Shown: one piece after another, positions 21,800-33,320 of the stretch
Layout: each line of letters begins with the position of its first letter
How positions within the stretch are numbered: position 1 is the stretch's first letter
Assembly: GCF_003255815.1 (NCBI RefSeq)
Contig: NC_037673.1
Span: forward strand, 162,553,427-162,617,426
Source of the DNA: Theropithecus gelada
Lineage: Eukaryota > Chordata > Mammalia > Primates > Cercopithecidae
Reading direction: 5' to 3'
DNA length: 64,000 nt
The notes under the pieces: generated by a model
The model's database searches: none
Seen by the model: the letters and a program-made list of their open reading frames with translations, nothing else
What the model was told of the DNA's origin: nothing
Made by a program: the position numbers and the translations under genes

Positions 21800-23644
21800 C
21801 CTGTTTCTGTGCTAGGGAAACTAGGGAAAACATATCCCTTGTCTCTGTAAGAAGCAGCAAGTAATCATTTATGTAAGTAATGCAAATGAAAAAGGAATAG
21901 GGACAGGGGCTTTGTGATCATCTGAAATATTATCTACTTAAGGCATTGACTAGTTTAACACAAGCTAATTCCTCCTCTTTTTAATATTGGTACATAATGG
22001 AGTAATCTACCAGGGTCTCTTACAGCATGGATGAACACCAGGAATTGCATTGACTCTAATACATATTGTGGCGTCAAGTTCTATAGCCTGTTTTTTCCCA
22101 GGAGCTCTGCCCTGAAAAACCTCTTTCTCTTCACCACCACACTTGTACTTTTGTCTTTACTTTTCTGCTGCTGAGTCTTTAAGTGGGAGGTTATACAGAC
22201 TGTGATATTACCTATCATTTATAACCAAGTAGAAAATAAGAATTAGGACACTGTTGTCAAGCTATCTTCACTCTCTAATTGAATTTTATCCGTTTAGCAC
22301 TTTAAAATGGAAGATTTGGAGGATTTAATTTTTAAAAGGTAATATTCTTTTTTTGGATCATTTTTAATACCTTAACTCTCTGACCAGAATTTCTTGGATT
22401 GAACAACTAATCATCCCAAAGATGCTTCAAATAAAGGTAATTCAGAAATGTTAAGGTATTCCTCAAAGAGCATGAAATTATAGAGTAAAACTAGCTTAAC
22501 AGAAGAAAAAGTAAATCCGGGGTTGATTCCTGAGGTAGGATTTATTATCTTATGTCGTAAATCTGTAGAATAATTTAAACTCTCAAAAAATAACTTTAAA
22601 AATTAGTGATCTAATGAAATATGCACTCACGCATATACTCCTGATCTAAAAGAAGTCAGATCAAAACTATTGGAAGCTATGACTAAAGCAGCTGATGAGA
22701 AATTAAATGTCTTGGTCTCTCTCCTTTAGTCTAATAGAATGTGGTTTTCATTGGCATCATTGTAGCAAATTATAGATCAAAACTTCAGGCAATGATTGGT
22801 GTGGCTGGAGGCAGTAAGGTTACGTAAAACTTCAACTTCTATAGTTAGAAAACATTCTAAAAAATTAAATGGGTAATAAATTGTCATACCTTGGAATAGA
22901 GAAAAATACTGGGCATTCCAAATGCCTAGGTTGTCAGTAGCTGGTAAGGAAAAAATATTTTGCCAACTTCATGCATATTAAACAGATGCATGCCAGGTGG
23001 CCAAAAAGAAAAAGAAAAAAAAGGTGGTGGAATGTAAAACTCACCTTGTAAAAGTCTTCTTGTGTGCATCTGCATTTCCTTTTCATCTCTGGCATTTTAG
23101 AGTTGACACTTTTCGTTGGGCTTTTAAAAAATTAAGTGCTTTCCTCTGAATAAGAATAAATCACCAACTTATTTTCATGTTTACCAAGACTAGCTCCAAA
23201 GTTAGTGCTGTTTTTCTTGATGGCATTAGCTTCCAAAGCTTGTCTCTGAAGAGAGTCATTATGTTATAATACGTGAATTAGTTCAGTTAGGTTTACAACC
23301 AAACAAGTTAATTGTTTGCTCAGTCCACTCCACAAAAAACTCTTATCTGTTTTATAAGACCTTATTTCTGTGTTTTTGAGTTAGGGGGAAAACGGTACTT
23401 TGTGTATGAGTTGGGGAGAAAAAGGGAAATGACTCAAGTCAAAGAAATATCTTCCTAAACTCTGGATTTGAGCCATTTTTCCAGACTCAAATGTCCAGTC
23501 GGTTTTGAGGATTATTTTAAACTTGACCTTGAGACCAATTTGCCTGTCATTGCTTCAAAATCATGCTAATGTGAGAACTTGCAAATCTTAAATCAAACTT
23601 TTTTGATATTAAAAAATAATGGTTGTGAGGACAATATGTTTTAT
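21800..23644. other. Unique DNA, about 1.8 kb
   Basis: No repeat family recognised apart from A-rich runs near 22998-23022. No supported gene. Confidence 0.4.
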
Positions 23645-23800
23645 TTATGCATTCATATTGATTTATTTACATATCTAACAGATATTACTGAGTACCATCG
23701 TGTACTCAGCCTGGGGCCAAATTTCTAGGAATGTGATGGTTAGAAATAACAGACAAAATCTCTTCCTCCACGCTTTGAGAATCACATCAAATAGTCTTCA
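23645..23800 (-). mobile_element. L2 LINE 3' end fragment
   Basis: Antisense L2: 'catattgatttatttacatatctaacagatattactgagtacc', then 'actcagcctggggccaaa' and 'aataacagacaaaatctct', matching the 'attgagcacctac...tgctgggg...aacaaaacagacaaaatccc' order. Confidence 0.5.
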
Positions 23801-24227
23801 GGCAAAGAGGGACACATTCCACAAGAAGGATGTTTTCTCATGTATCAGCCCTATAGAAGGTTAGGAAGCAGTCCATAGAGATACTGAAAACTTTATTTCA
23901 GTAACGATTTCTTTACTCTATCGACCCTAAAAAGTAGAGAGGATGCAGTTGTACCCATGGTTATAGGATATTGCCAATCACAGATGGAAACAGAAATTCA
24001 GGGTAAATCCTATGAGAATTTTTGTTTAAGATTGACCAGTTTGCAGCAGATGAGGGGAAGCTTACAGTGAAATTTCTACCCAGTGGAACCTAGTTTGGCT
24101 GCTAGAGGACTCTGATCTCAAGGACTATCAGTTCATTCAAGATGTGAAATAATTATAAAAATAAGAAAATCTGAAGGTGTACTGACAATCAAGTGACCCT
24201 CAGGTAAAAGAAGCTAATTCCTTCAAC

Positions 24228-24549
24228 CTTGAGAGAATGAGAAGTTGGTATGATGGTTAGGAGGAGGAGATTCCAGATGAAAATAAAATTCCAGCTTAAA
24301 TGATGTTAAAAGAGAAATATTCTCAGTGAAGAGTTTGGATATGTTGGATGGTAAATATGAAATACAGTTATTTTGTGACATGCAAGATAATCTGAGACGA
24401 AATGGAGATCCACATCTTTCTGTTTCTTCGTGCTCATCCCCATGTTTAAAGTTTAAATCAATCCAAGGGTCAAAGTGCCCAAATTCATCTCTAAATATGC
24501 CATCTTCATTCACAGTTGCAATTTTCTCTTTTGAGGAAGACAGAGTGGC
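24228..24549 (-). CDS. Candidate exon of an unrecognised gene
   Basis: On the minus strand, a pyrimidine-rich stretch ends in TAG at 24552-24550 and is followed by an open frame of about 108 codons. The in-frame stop at the 5' side is that same TAG, and the frame closes with TGA at 24225-24223, inside a donor-like CAAG/GTTGAA (exon end 24228). The open frame therefore coincides almost exactly with a predicted acceptor-donor interval of 322 bases. The first 50 residues are rich in Asp, Glu, His, Phe and Lys (for example FDPWIDLNFKHGDEHEE) and look protein-like; the last third looks less so. I do not recognise a family. It could be a real internal or alternative exon of a gene whose other exons are outside the window, or a chance frame. 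No repeat covers it. Confidence 0.22.
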
Positions 24550-24552
24550 CTA

Positions 24553-25604
24553 ACCAAACAGGAGAGACAAATCAGGGTTTATAAAAAGGTTGGATAGGAA
24601 CCATGTAATTTTCACCGTCCTTGGCTTTCCCAGGAATGATTATGCTCTCCTTATGAATGTGACATTGAAAATCTGTACTTTTTATAGGACGCAGTGGGAA
24701 AAAAATGTAAGCTGTAAAATGTTGCTTTAAAAACGTGTTTAAAAACAGTGTTCTGACACTTTATTGCACAATGAGCTCTTACATTAAGCATTTATGGCAG
24801 CTACAAATTCACAGCATGGTTTTGATGCAGTAATAAAAAGCACCAAAATGGGTCCAACTGACATTTTACAGCCAGAACAAAGCTTTGAAAGTTTAAAGCT
24901 TTGTCTATAGCTACTACATGTTACATATTAGTTACATTATCTATGACAAGATTACACGTTACCCACCCAAAACATATTTCTAATAGTAAATTATTAGTAA
25001 ATTCAGTATCTCAATCACTTTCCAGGTCAAAGAACATCAAATCATAGGGTCAAACAAACTTAAGGTAATGAGGAAAGACTCTAATATTTTTTTATGACCA
25101 CCGAGTGCATTCACAGTTCATCCAAAATCCATGCTTGCCCAAAGGAGTGGTTCAATCTCATTTTTCCTCTTCTCTGGAGTTCGAAACAGTCCCTAGTCTT
25201 TTTGTACTTATTAATGGGATTGAGTCAAAAATTCTCTCAGATATTTTGTATATTTTTTTCCTTTGATTCTGGCAAAATATTGGGAATGTCAGCGATGCTC
25301 TCAATTAGCCAACAGTATCACAAACATGTAGTTGGGTCCGATCTTATTCCTGCTCAGATTCCTCCACTACCACCACCACAACTGTGGCTCTTTATCAATA
25401 TCAGATTAGTATGTTGGCAGAGTGATATTTTGCCTAGAGTTTATCCAAAATGCATGACAGTCTCTGAGCTGCTGGTCTGAAATCTTAAAAGAGTGGGTAT
25501 TTAAAAACAAGCGTTCTCTATAATTTTGTCAGTTCACGTGAGAGTTTTCCTAGGTGTGTCTCTATCTTAATGCTTATATTAACTAGATAGCTAGATATAT
25601 TGAT
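24553..25604. other. Unique DNA
   Basis: No recognised repeat. A 128-codon plus-strand frame (25094-25480) has no splice signals or recognisable family and is treated as chance. Confidence 0.35.
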
Positions 25605-25646
25605 AACATTTTTGATGGGTATGAAAACATTTTTGATGGGCATGAA
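25605..25646 (+). repeat. 21-bp tandem duplication
   Basis: Two 21-bp units beginning AACATTTTTGATGGG at 25605 and 25626, differing by one transition. Confidence 0.8.
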
Positions 25647-26508
25647 CACTCTGAGGCTTTACTTGGTTCATGAATTTGTCTATGGAAAAGAATTAGCATT
25701 ATTTTCGCAAGCCAATTTTTTTGTGAAATTGCCACTGCTGAAAGCCTCATGACTTGGACATAGCATAGTCCAGTTTCTCAGTGTTGCAGCAGAAGCCAAG
25801 ATGTGGTTCTTCCCAAGGGCTGGTTGCATTTGTCTGAATGCCATGTTCATCATTTTTAATGTTGGACAGACATTTTGGGATTGAGTTATATAAAAATATT
25901 TACCAGCAAATCTATTCTCTGTATTCTCAGTAAAGCAAGTGTATGCCATTAGTGATCAAACTATTTAAAATATATTTTAAGTGATCAAAAATAATAATAT
26001 AAATATAATAATACAGATCCATAATAATTTTATCAAGTTTTATTCTTTTTCAGAATATTCTAACATCCAGTGTTTTATTTGATTTATGAATATTCTCTTT
26101 GATAGATGAAAACATGTATCTCGACTCAGAAATCTTTAATTCCTTGAAAAAAATCTTACAATGACATAATAATATCAGTGCAATTTAAATTCCTGCACTT
26201 AAAGTCCTAATACAATTCTAAAATTCCTTTTGTTTCTTTTTGAGACACTTTAGATTTCTTTAATCATACAGTCCATAATTATGTCTTGCATATATGAAGT
26301 TATTACCACCCATGAAAATACTGTCAACAAGTGTGTATATTTGACAGCCCAGAACATGTAACTGTCCTTCCAGCATAATGATATGTGACCAGGTTTAATT
26401 TTATACATATATATAAAATAAATGAATTATAAATGTACATGTAATATAGAAATAATTCATTTCATAATCTTATAATGATAAGGCACGCTGTTCATTCTCA
26501 CGTACAAA
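25647..26508. other. Unique AT-rich DNA
   Basis: Very AT-rich, for example 25965-26040 and 26395-26460. No family or gene recognised. Confidence 0.4.
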
Positions 26509-26519
26509 CATGGGAAACA

Positions 26520-26834
26520 GGCTGGGCATGGTGGCTCACACCTGTAATCCCAGCACTTTGGGAGGGCTGAGGTGGGAGGATCACCTGAGGTCAGGAGTTT
26601 GAGACCAGCCTGGCTAACATGGTGAAGCCCTGTCTCTACCAAAAATACACAAATTAGCTGGGCGTGGTGGCAGGTGCCTATAATCCCAGCTACTCAGGAG
26701 GCTAAGGCAGAATCGCTTGAACACAGGATGTGGAGGTTTCAGTGAGTGAGCCGAGATTGCACCTCTGCACTCTAGCCTGGGCAACAAGAGCGAAACTCTG
26801 TCTCTAAACAAAAAACAAACAAACAAACAAAAAC
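26520..26834 (+). mobile_element. AluS-type SINE, full length
   Basis: Begins GGCTGGGCATGGTGGCTCAC and ends in an (AAAC)n tail. The 11-bp imperfect duplication CATGGGAAACA / CATGGGGAACA lies at 26509-26519 and 26835-26845. A 4-base doubling ('gtgagtgag') occurs near 26742. Confidence 0.95.
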
Positions 26835-26845
26835 CATGGGGAACA

Positions 26846-27234
26846 TTGTATTGAAAGTTAAAAATATATTTGGAAACCTTTTATTACTGTATAAAATTGA
26901 ACAAAAGTAATCAAGATACAGAAGGAATAACCTCTACCCCTTTGTTATTGTTATCAACTTTTTCTAATTACAGGTGTCATCAATACTATTGTAACAAATT
27001 CAAGCAATATGGGAATAACATACATTATAAATGTCTGCCCCAAGCCATGCAAGATCCATCTCACCCTTAGGAGTTTGACATTCTTTCCATACCTCTTGTC
27101 TTATAACTCTTTAAACACATGTATATTATTTTAATGAGATTATATAACTTGCTTTTCAAAATTATCAATATAATGTACACCTCAGGTTTGGAAAGGCCAT
27201 CCTCTCTCTCCCCATCTCAGAAATCATTTTCAAT
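26846..27234. other. Unique or highly decayed DNA
   Basis: No clear family. The 27080-27180 part may belong to the same decayed L1 as the next entry. Confidence 0.3.
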
Positions 27235-27355
27235 ATGCTTATATTTTATGGTTTTCTTTTCATTTAGATTTTTCAATCCATTTGCAACTTGGGGAAGCTT
27301 TATTGTGATGGTGTCACAATTTTATTTTTATTTCAAAGTGCTTTGCCAATAGTCA
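27235..27355 (-). mobile_element. L1M ORF2 fragment
   Basis: 'ttatggttttcttttcatttagatttttcaatccatttgcaactt', followed by 'gtgatggtgtcacaattttatttttatttcaaagtg', matches the antisense L1M ORF2 region that reads 'tttaggtctttaatccatttg...ggtgtgaggtatgg'. Confidence 0.5.
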
Positions 27356-28227
27356 CAATGACATGTAATATTAATAAATTTTTATAACTTTTTAACCTTG
27401 AATATAACTTTGAAGTAGAATCAAAATATCATAGTAGCAAGAGTGGCAGAAGCTTATGAAAGGAATCTTAAACTTAATCTTGGCCAGCAACCAAGCTACA
27501 TAGGTTGTTTGTTTTAGACTGGAATCTAGTGGAAGTGTGGAAATGTTTACTGAGAATTCTTAATAAAGTTCTTAAATTACATTTTAAAACTCTACCAAAC
27601 CATATATTCCTTCAACACAAGAAGTGTCTGATTCCATTAATGCTTTCAAAGTCAGTGCCTCGAAAGACGGGGCAGGGTATTAGGGTGAGTATATGTCAGC
27701 CATATACTCAGAAACAAAGACAAGGTGAGAACAAAGATGTGATCTGTTTAATTCAGACTCAAACTCCCAGTTTATTTTCCAGTATTGATAAAAAATATTT
27801 CCGGAAGTATAACAATAGATAAGAATGGGAAATAAAGCTTGAAGTATTACATTGTTAAATTGTCCAATTCAAGCCCCTAAGTCTGGATGTTTATATAAAA
27901 ATGCATGTAGATGATTTAGTAATGCTGGTGATGATAACAGAAATAAACAAAAGATCAGTGTTACCCACTTGAGGATGTTAATATATCAATTTAAAAATTC
28001 TGTTGCTAAATATTGATAATTGAACATTTAATTCAGTAATTTAACTGCAGTAGTTTATTTTTAAAATCATAACATTTTAATTGAAGTAATAACAAAAAGG
28101 TAAAAGAGAATTGGCATACAATCAGCTCCTGAGAAAGAAGAAAGTTGAGAGTTGCTGCCTCCTGTTTGCTTTTCAGAAGATTTCTCTATGTAATTCAAAA
28201 TAATAATCCCTAATATTGCTATAGACC
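27356..28227. other. Unique AT-rich DNA
   Basis: No repeat family recognised. A 105-codon plus-strand frame (27505-27822) has no supporting context. Confidence 0.35.
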
Positions 28228-28421
28228 CGGAGCTCTTAACCTAGGGTCTATGGAAGCCTCAGCTAATTTTGGGAGCTCCACAACTGCCCTGAAATTATAT
28301 GCAAAATGTTGTGGCTTCTTGTGGTGGTAATGTGTGCATGTGGGCATTCTTCTGATAAAAATAATCCGTGGCTTTCATCACAATCCTGATGGAATTCACG
28401 GCTCCCTAAAAGTTAAAAATA
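28228..28421. mobile_element. hAT (MER1-type) transposon remnant
   Basis: The left end 'agctcttaacctagggtctatgg' and the right end 'atccgtggctttcatcacaatcctgatggaattcacggctccctaaaagttaa' match the two ends of MER1-type non-autonomous hAT elements ('gttcttaacctggggtccatgg' and 'ggggtccgtgaccc...aaggttaagaac'). The subfamily is not resolved. Confidence 0.5.
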
Positions 28422-28480
28422 AGTGATATAGACCTCAGAATGTACAAGGTGCTTTAGAGTTGTTAACTAGTTCTTCAGAG

Positions 28481-28997
28481 CAGCAGTCCCCAACCTTTTT
28501 GGCACCAGGCACCAGTTTGGTGGAAGACAATTTTTCCACAGACTGGGTGGAGGAGGGATGGTTTCAGGATGATTCAAGCACATTACATTTATTGTGTACT
28601 TTATTTCCATTATTATGACATTGTAATATATGACAAAATAATTATACAACTCACCATAATGTCGAATCAGTGGGAGCCCTGAGCTTGTTTTCCTGCAACT
28701 AGATGGTCCCATATGGGGATGATGGGAGACAGTGGCCTATCATCAGGCATTAGAGTCTCATAAGGAGCGTGCAATCCAGATCCCTCACATGCACAGTTCG
28801 CCATAGAGTTTGCACTCCCATGAGAACCTAATCCTGCCACTGATCTGACAGGAGGCAGTAATGCCAGGGTTGGGGAGCGGCTGTAAATACAGGTGAATCT
28901 TTGCTTGCTTACACACCATTCACCTCCAGTTGTGCAGCCCTGTTCCTACAGGCCACTGCCCAGTATTGGCCCATGGCCTGGGATGTGGGGACCCCTG
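28481..28997. mobile_element. Complete non-autonomous hAT transposon, 517 bp
   Basis: Ends are CAGCAGTCCCCAACC at the left and, as complement, CAGGGGTCCCCACATCC at the right, forming imperfect terminal inverted repeats. An 8-bp target duplication (CTTCAGAG at 28473-28480, CTTTACAG at 28998-29005, two mismatches) is as expected for hAT elements. The interior matches the well-known family with 'gattcaagcacattacattta' and 'cagtgggagccctgagcttg'. No transposase frame is present. Confidence 0.9.
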
Positions 28998-29005
28998 CTT
29001 TACAG

Positions 29006-29324
29006 TACAGGAACAGACCTGACACCAAGCCCAAGACACTTACATTTCCCCACTTCTGTGGTCCAGAGAAAAGTGGCCTGGAGAAACTGTTCTGATCAAA
29101 GTACAGTTACTGAACATGGAGACCTCTCCTGTCGTATTTGCATTTGACACTGAAGGAAAGATGTGAAGATGTTACAGATCTTTAGGAAAGGACAGATATT
29201 TTCTGTGAAGAGGGAAGGTGGGAGTCTTCAAACTTACCTTGTAGCAGCTAGCCAACCACACCACTGATAAGTGAAGAATGTGTATTCCAGAAGTAGTAAA
29301 AGTTCATTTTAACAGAGTCACAGT
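29006..29324. other. Unique DNA
   Basis: No repeat or gene recognised. Confidence 0.4.
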
Positions 29325-29487
29325 CTAACATCTTAGTGTTTGAGTTCTCTTTGTTCTAAATGCTTTTAATCCCTCTATTCCTCTTTTTTTTCCTTATTTT
29401 ATTGAATAAAATAGATTATCTCCTTTTTTCCCCTCTATCAATCTTTTAATCATGCATCTCTATGAATTTTTACTGGTTGAAAGATTG
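29325..29487 (+). repeat. 165-bp direct duplication, left copy
   Basis: Starts GTCTAACATCTT and ends near 'ggttgaaagattga'. It matches 31608-31772 with roughly 14 mismatches. The matching part on the right lies within antisense L1M sequence, while this left copy has non-L1 flanks, so it is probably the derived copy. Confidence 0.8.
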
Positions 29488-29829
29488 AGGGAAAACAAAA
29501 GCTTCCTTTATACAGTGGAATCTGCATGCATTTCTTTAAGCCCTAATATTTAAAAATTTAAAATTTAAATATTTAAAAGTTAAAAATTTAAAATTTAAAC
29601 ATTCAAAATTAAAAATTTAAAAAAAAAACCCTCAGAATATTGCACCTCTATTACCATTCATTCTTTCTTAGAAGTGTGTGTTTATTCACTTTCCCATCCT
29701 GAAACATATGACATTCTATTATTTAAACATTGGTCAAGCTATAGCAAAATGAATAGAAACTAAAATATTTTTTAAATGTTTAAAGTTCAGCTACTCAAAA
29801 TCTTGATGCTCTGCTCTATCCAAGTCCTA
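29488..29829. other. AT-rich low-complexity DNA
   Basis: 29545-29632 is built from short AAATTTAAA-like words. Nothing else recognised. Confidence 0.5.
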
Positions 29830-30865
29830 CTGACTGCTAGTGGCAATTTCTTCAGGGTTTTCTTTCTATGGTTTATTTTTGCCAACTTTATCAAAGATCA
29901 GTTGGTTGCAGGTTATGTGGTTTTATTTCTGGATTCTCTATTCTGTTTCCATTAATTTATGTGTCTGTTTTTACCGTAGTAGCTTGCTGTTTGGGTTACC
30001 ATATCCTTGTAATGTAATTTGAAGCTGACTAACGTGATGCCTTCAGCTTTGGTTTTTTGTTATTGTTTGTTTTTGCTTAGGAATGCTTTGGCTATTCAGG
30101 CTCTTTTTTGGTTCCATATGAATTTTAGGATTCTTTTTTCTAATTCTGTCAAATATGACATTGGTAATTTGACAGGAATAACATTGAGTCTGTACATTGC
30201 TTTGGGAAGCATGGTTGTTTTAATAATATTGACTCTTCCAATTCATGAGTGTGGGATATTTTTCCACTTGTTTCAATTATCTACAATTTCTTGAATCAGT
30301 GTTTTGGTTCTCCTTGTAGATATCTTTTACCTCCTTGATTAAATCTATCCCTCGGTATTCTATTTTATTTTATCTTATTTTATTTGTAGTTATTTTTAGT
30401 AATATTCAGTTCTTGGCTTGATTCCTAGCTTGATTATTGTTGCTGTATAGAAATGCTGCTAATTTTCGTGAATTGATTTTGCATCCTGAAACTTTACTGA
30501 ATCATTTACCAAATCTAGGAGTCTTTCAGAGAAGTCTTTAAGGGTTTCTGGTGTAAGATTATATTAATACTATTCATGAACAGAGATAATTTTACTTCAT
30601 CTTTTTTTTCCAAATTGGGTGCCTTTCATTCTTTCCCTTGACTGGTAGCTCTAGCTAGGACTTCCAATCCTGTGTTGAATAGGAATGGTGAAAGTGGGCG
30701 TCCTTGTCTTGTTCAAGTTCTTACAGGAAATGCTTTCAACATTTCCCCATTCGGTATGATGTTGATTGTGGGTTTGTCATATATGGCTTTTATTATTTTG
30801 AGGTATGTTCCTTCTATGCCTAGTGTTTTGAGGGTTTTATTGAATGTTTTCTCTACATCTACCTA
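29830..30865 (-). mobile_element. L1P ORF2 fragment (3' part of a twin-primed L1)
   Basis: Antisense ORF2 sequence. It parallels 61790-62735 of the L1 at the right end of the window ('aaagatcagttggttgcaggt' versus 'aaaagatcagatggttgtagat'; 'gaataggaatggtgaaag' versus 'gaataggagtggtgacac'). The 3' end of the L1 and its A-tail are missing, the boundary lying mid-ORF2 near 29830-29860. At 30865 the sequence switches strand. Confidence 0.85.
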
Positions 30866-31297
30866 ATTACAAGCAGTGAAATTGAATCAGGAATAAAATA
30901 GTCTCCCAATTAAAACAAAAAGCCCAGTACCAGAGGAGTTCACAACTGAATTCTACCAGACCATACAAGGAAGAACTAATGCCAGTCCTACTGAAACTGT
31001 CCCAAAAGGTAGAGGAGGAGGAAATCCTCCCTAACTCATTCTACAAAGCCAGCATCACCATTCTACCAAAGCCAGGCAGCCACAGAACAACAACAACAAT
31101 ATCCCTGATGAACATTTGATGCAAATATCCTTGATGAACATTTGGGGCAAAATCCTCAACAAAATACTAGCAAACAAAATCCATAGACATCAAAAAGATA
31201 CTATACACCACAACCAATTGGGTTTTATTCCAGGGATGCAAGGATGGTTCAACATATGCAAATCAATGAATATGATTCACCATATACACAGAATTTT
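30866..31297 (+). mobile_element. Inverted 5' part of the same L1 (ORF2 reverse-transcriptase region)
   Basis: Sense-strand ORF2 sequence encoding the reverse-transcriptase region just upstream of the adjoining minus-strand piece. A short frame (31116-31331) shows LGFIPGMQGWFNICKSMNMI, an RT-domain segment. Opposite-strand pieces meeting at a point that is nearly contiguous in L1 coordinates is the signature of twin-primed 5' inversion. A small duplication ('ccctgatgaacatttg' / 'ccttgatgaacatttg', near 31102 and 31128) lies inside. Confidence 0.85.
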
Positions 31298-31607
31298 AAA
31301 AATCATATTTTATATGATCTTGATGATTTGACTTTTATAATTTGCAATGCTTCTCTTTAGATCTGGTAATACTCTTCATCCTGAAGCTGACTTTTTAATT
31401 TAGCCACACCAGTTTTTTAAAGATAATTTTTGCATAACTTTTCCCTTCCTTTTAGTTTCAACATGTCTGTATTTTAATGTTTAAATGTGTTTCCTCTAAA
31501 TATAATGTGTGTTTGGGACTTGTTCTTCATTGAGTCTGACAAAATCTGTCTTTTAATTTGGGCTTTTAGTCTATTTACATTAATGTAATTGCTGATACGC
31601 TTGAGTT

Positions 31608-31772
31608 TAAGTCTAACATCTTCGTGTTTGAGTTCTCCTTGTTCTAAATGCTTTTAATTCCTCTATTCCTCATTTTATTCCTTATTTTATTGAATATAAT
31701 AGACTATCTCCATTTTTCCCCTCTATCGATCTTTTAATCATGCATCTCTGTTAGTTTTTACTGGTTGAAAGA
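31608..31772 (+). repeat. 165-bp direct duplication, right copy
   Basis: Partner of 29325-29487, lying inside continuous L1M sequence. See the findings for possible histories. Confidence 0.8.
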
Positions 31773-32265
31773 TTAGAATGTAGATCTTGAGGTTGTCTCA
31801 AGACTCACTTCAAAAAAATGTGTACTACTTTGCCAATAAGTACTTTGCAAATAACAACCTTATGATAGTGTACTTTTACTTATCACTCCCTGTCTTTTGC
31901 ATTCTTGTTTTCATATGTTGACTTTAACATATCCTGTAAATACCATATCACATTGTCATATTTATATTTAAATAGCCACATACTTTTAAAGAGATTTAAA
32001 ATATTTATTTAGCCTCTTATCTGTGCAGATAAATTTATTAACATGCTTGTTCCTGATGTTCTTCATTCCTTTCTGCAAAATTGGATTTCTACTTGACAGT
32101 ATATTCTTTTAGGCCGAAAAATTTTTTTAAGAAATTTCTTGTGGGATTTGTCTATTGAAGGCAAATTTTCCCTGATCTGTCTGTCTGAAATGCCTTTATT
32201 TTGCTTCAGTTTTGAAGTATATTTTTGCTGGATATTGAATACCAGATTTACTTCTTCTTTGTGGC

Positions 32266-32563
32266 TTTTTTTTTTTTTTTTTTTTTGAAACAGTGTCTGG
32301 CTCTGTCACCTAGGATGAGTGCGGTCGTACCATTACAGCTCACTGCAGTCAAACTCCCGGGCTCAAGTGCTCCCACCACCTCGATCTCCTGAATAGCTGG
32401 GACCCCAGGCACTGCCACCATGCTCAGCTAGTTTACTATTTTTTGTAGAGATGGGGTCTCCCTATGTTGCCCAGGCTGGTCTTGAACTCCTAGACTCAAA
32501 CAATTCCCCTGCCTTGGCCTCCCAAAGTGCTGGGATTACAGGTGTGAGCCACAGCACCCAGCC
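32266..32563 (-). mobile_element. AluJ SINE nested in L1M
   Basis: Complement-strand Alu with old-Alu changes ('gaaacagtgtctggctctgt', 'cattacagctcactgcag', 'gagatggggtctccctatgttg'). Confidence 0.93.
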
Positions 32564-33320
32564 TTTTTTTCCACTCTTATATGTGTCATGTTGTTTTTGC
32601 TGAGAAGTCAGCTGCCATTCTCATCATTTTGCCTTTATGTGTCTTCTTTTGGCCACTTTCAAGATTTTCTACTCATTTTCAGCAGTTTGACATGACATGC
32701 CTTGATTTGTTTTTCTTTGTATTTATCCTATTTGTAGTTTACTGAATTTCTTCAATCTGTTAGATAATTTCTTTCAAAAATGTTAGATAAATTCACAATA
32801 ATTACCTCTCCAAATATTTCTTCTGTCCTAATTTCTTTCTCTTTTCCTTCTATCACACTGATTACACATAGGTAAGACCAATTCATGTTGTCCTTCAGAT
32901 CATGGGCACACTATTTTATTTTCCATCTTTTTGTTTCTATTGATCTGTCTTCACATTTACTGATTCTATCCAATGCTATTCTCTGTCTGCCAGTACACCC
33001 ATCAAAGGAATTTTGTTTGATCTCTATCAGTTTTTCTTCCTTTTGAATTTTCAGTACTTTTGAATTTTGTCATCTAGGTGCTTTCTTCATAGTTTCCATA
33101 TCTCCATTGAAATTTCCCATCTGTTCGTGAATGTTGTGAACCTTTTCCACTATACTATTTAACATATGTATCATAGTTATTTTAAAGATGCCCTATAAAA
33201 ATTCAACATCTGAGTTATATATTGTCTAATTCTGACCATTTTCTCCCTTGATAATGAATCACAGTGTTTTATTCTTTGTATGTCTTCTGATTTTTTATTG
33301 AATGTCTAATATAAATAAAG

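Larger units (their letters stand above)
31298..33320 (-). mobile_element. Decayed L1M (ORF2 N-terminal to ORF1 region)
   Basis: Antisense L1M: 'gtctgacaaaatctgtcttttaat' and 'tctatttacattaatgtaattgctga' at 31538-31600 mark the ORF2 5' part. Then come 'gtctattgaaggcaaattttccctgatctg' at 32150 and 'attttaaagatgccctataaaaattcaacatctgag' at 33180, as in the ORF1 and upstream region. Split by an AluJ at 32266-32563. No open frame survives. Confidence 0.75.

Noticed and set aside
25094..25480. 128-codon plus-strand frame as a gene
   Set aside because: No splice sites at its edges, no recognisable domain, and composition matching the AT-rich background.
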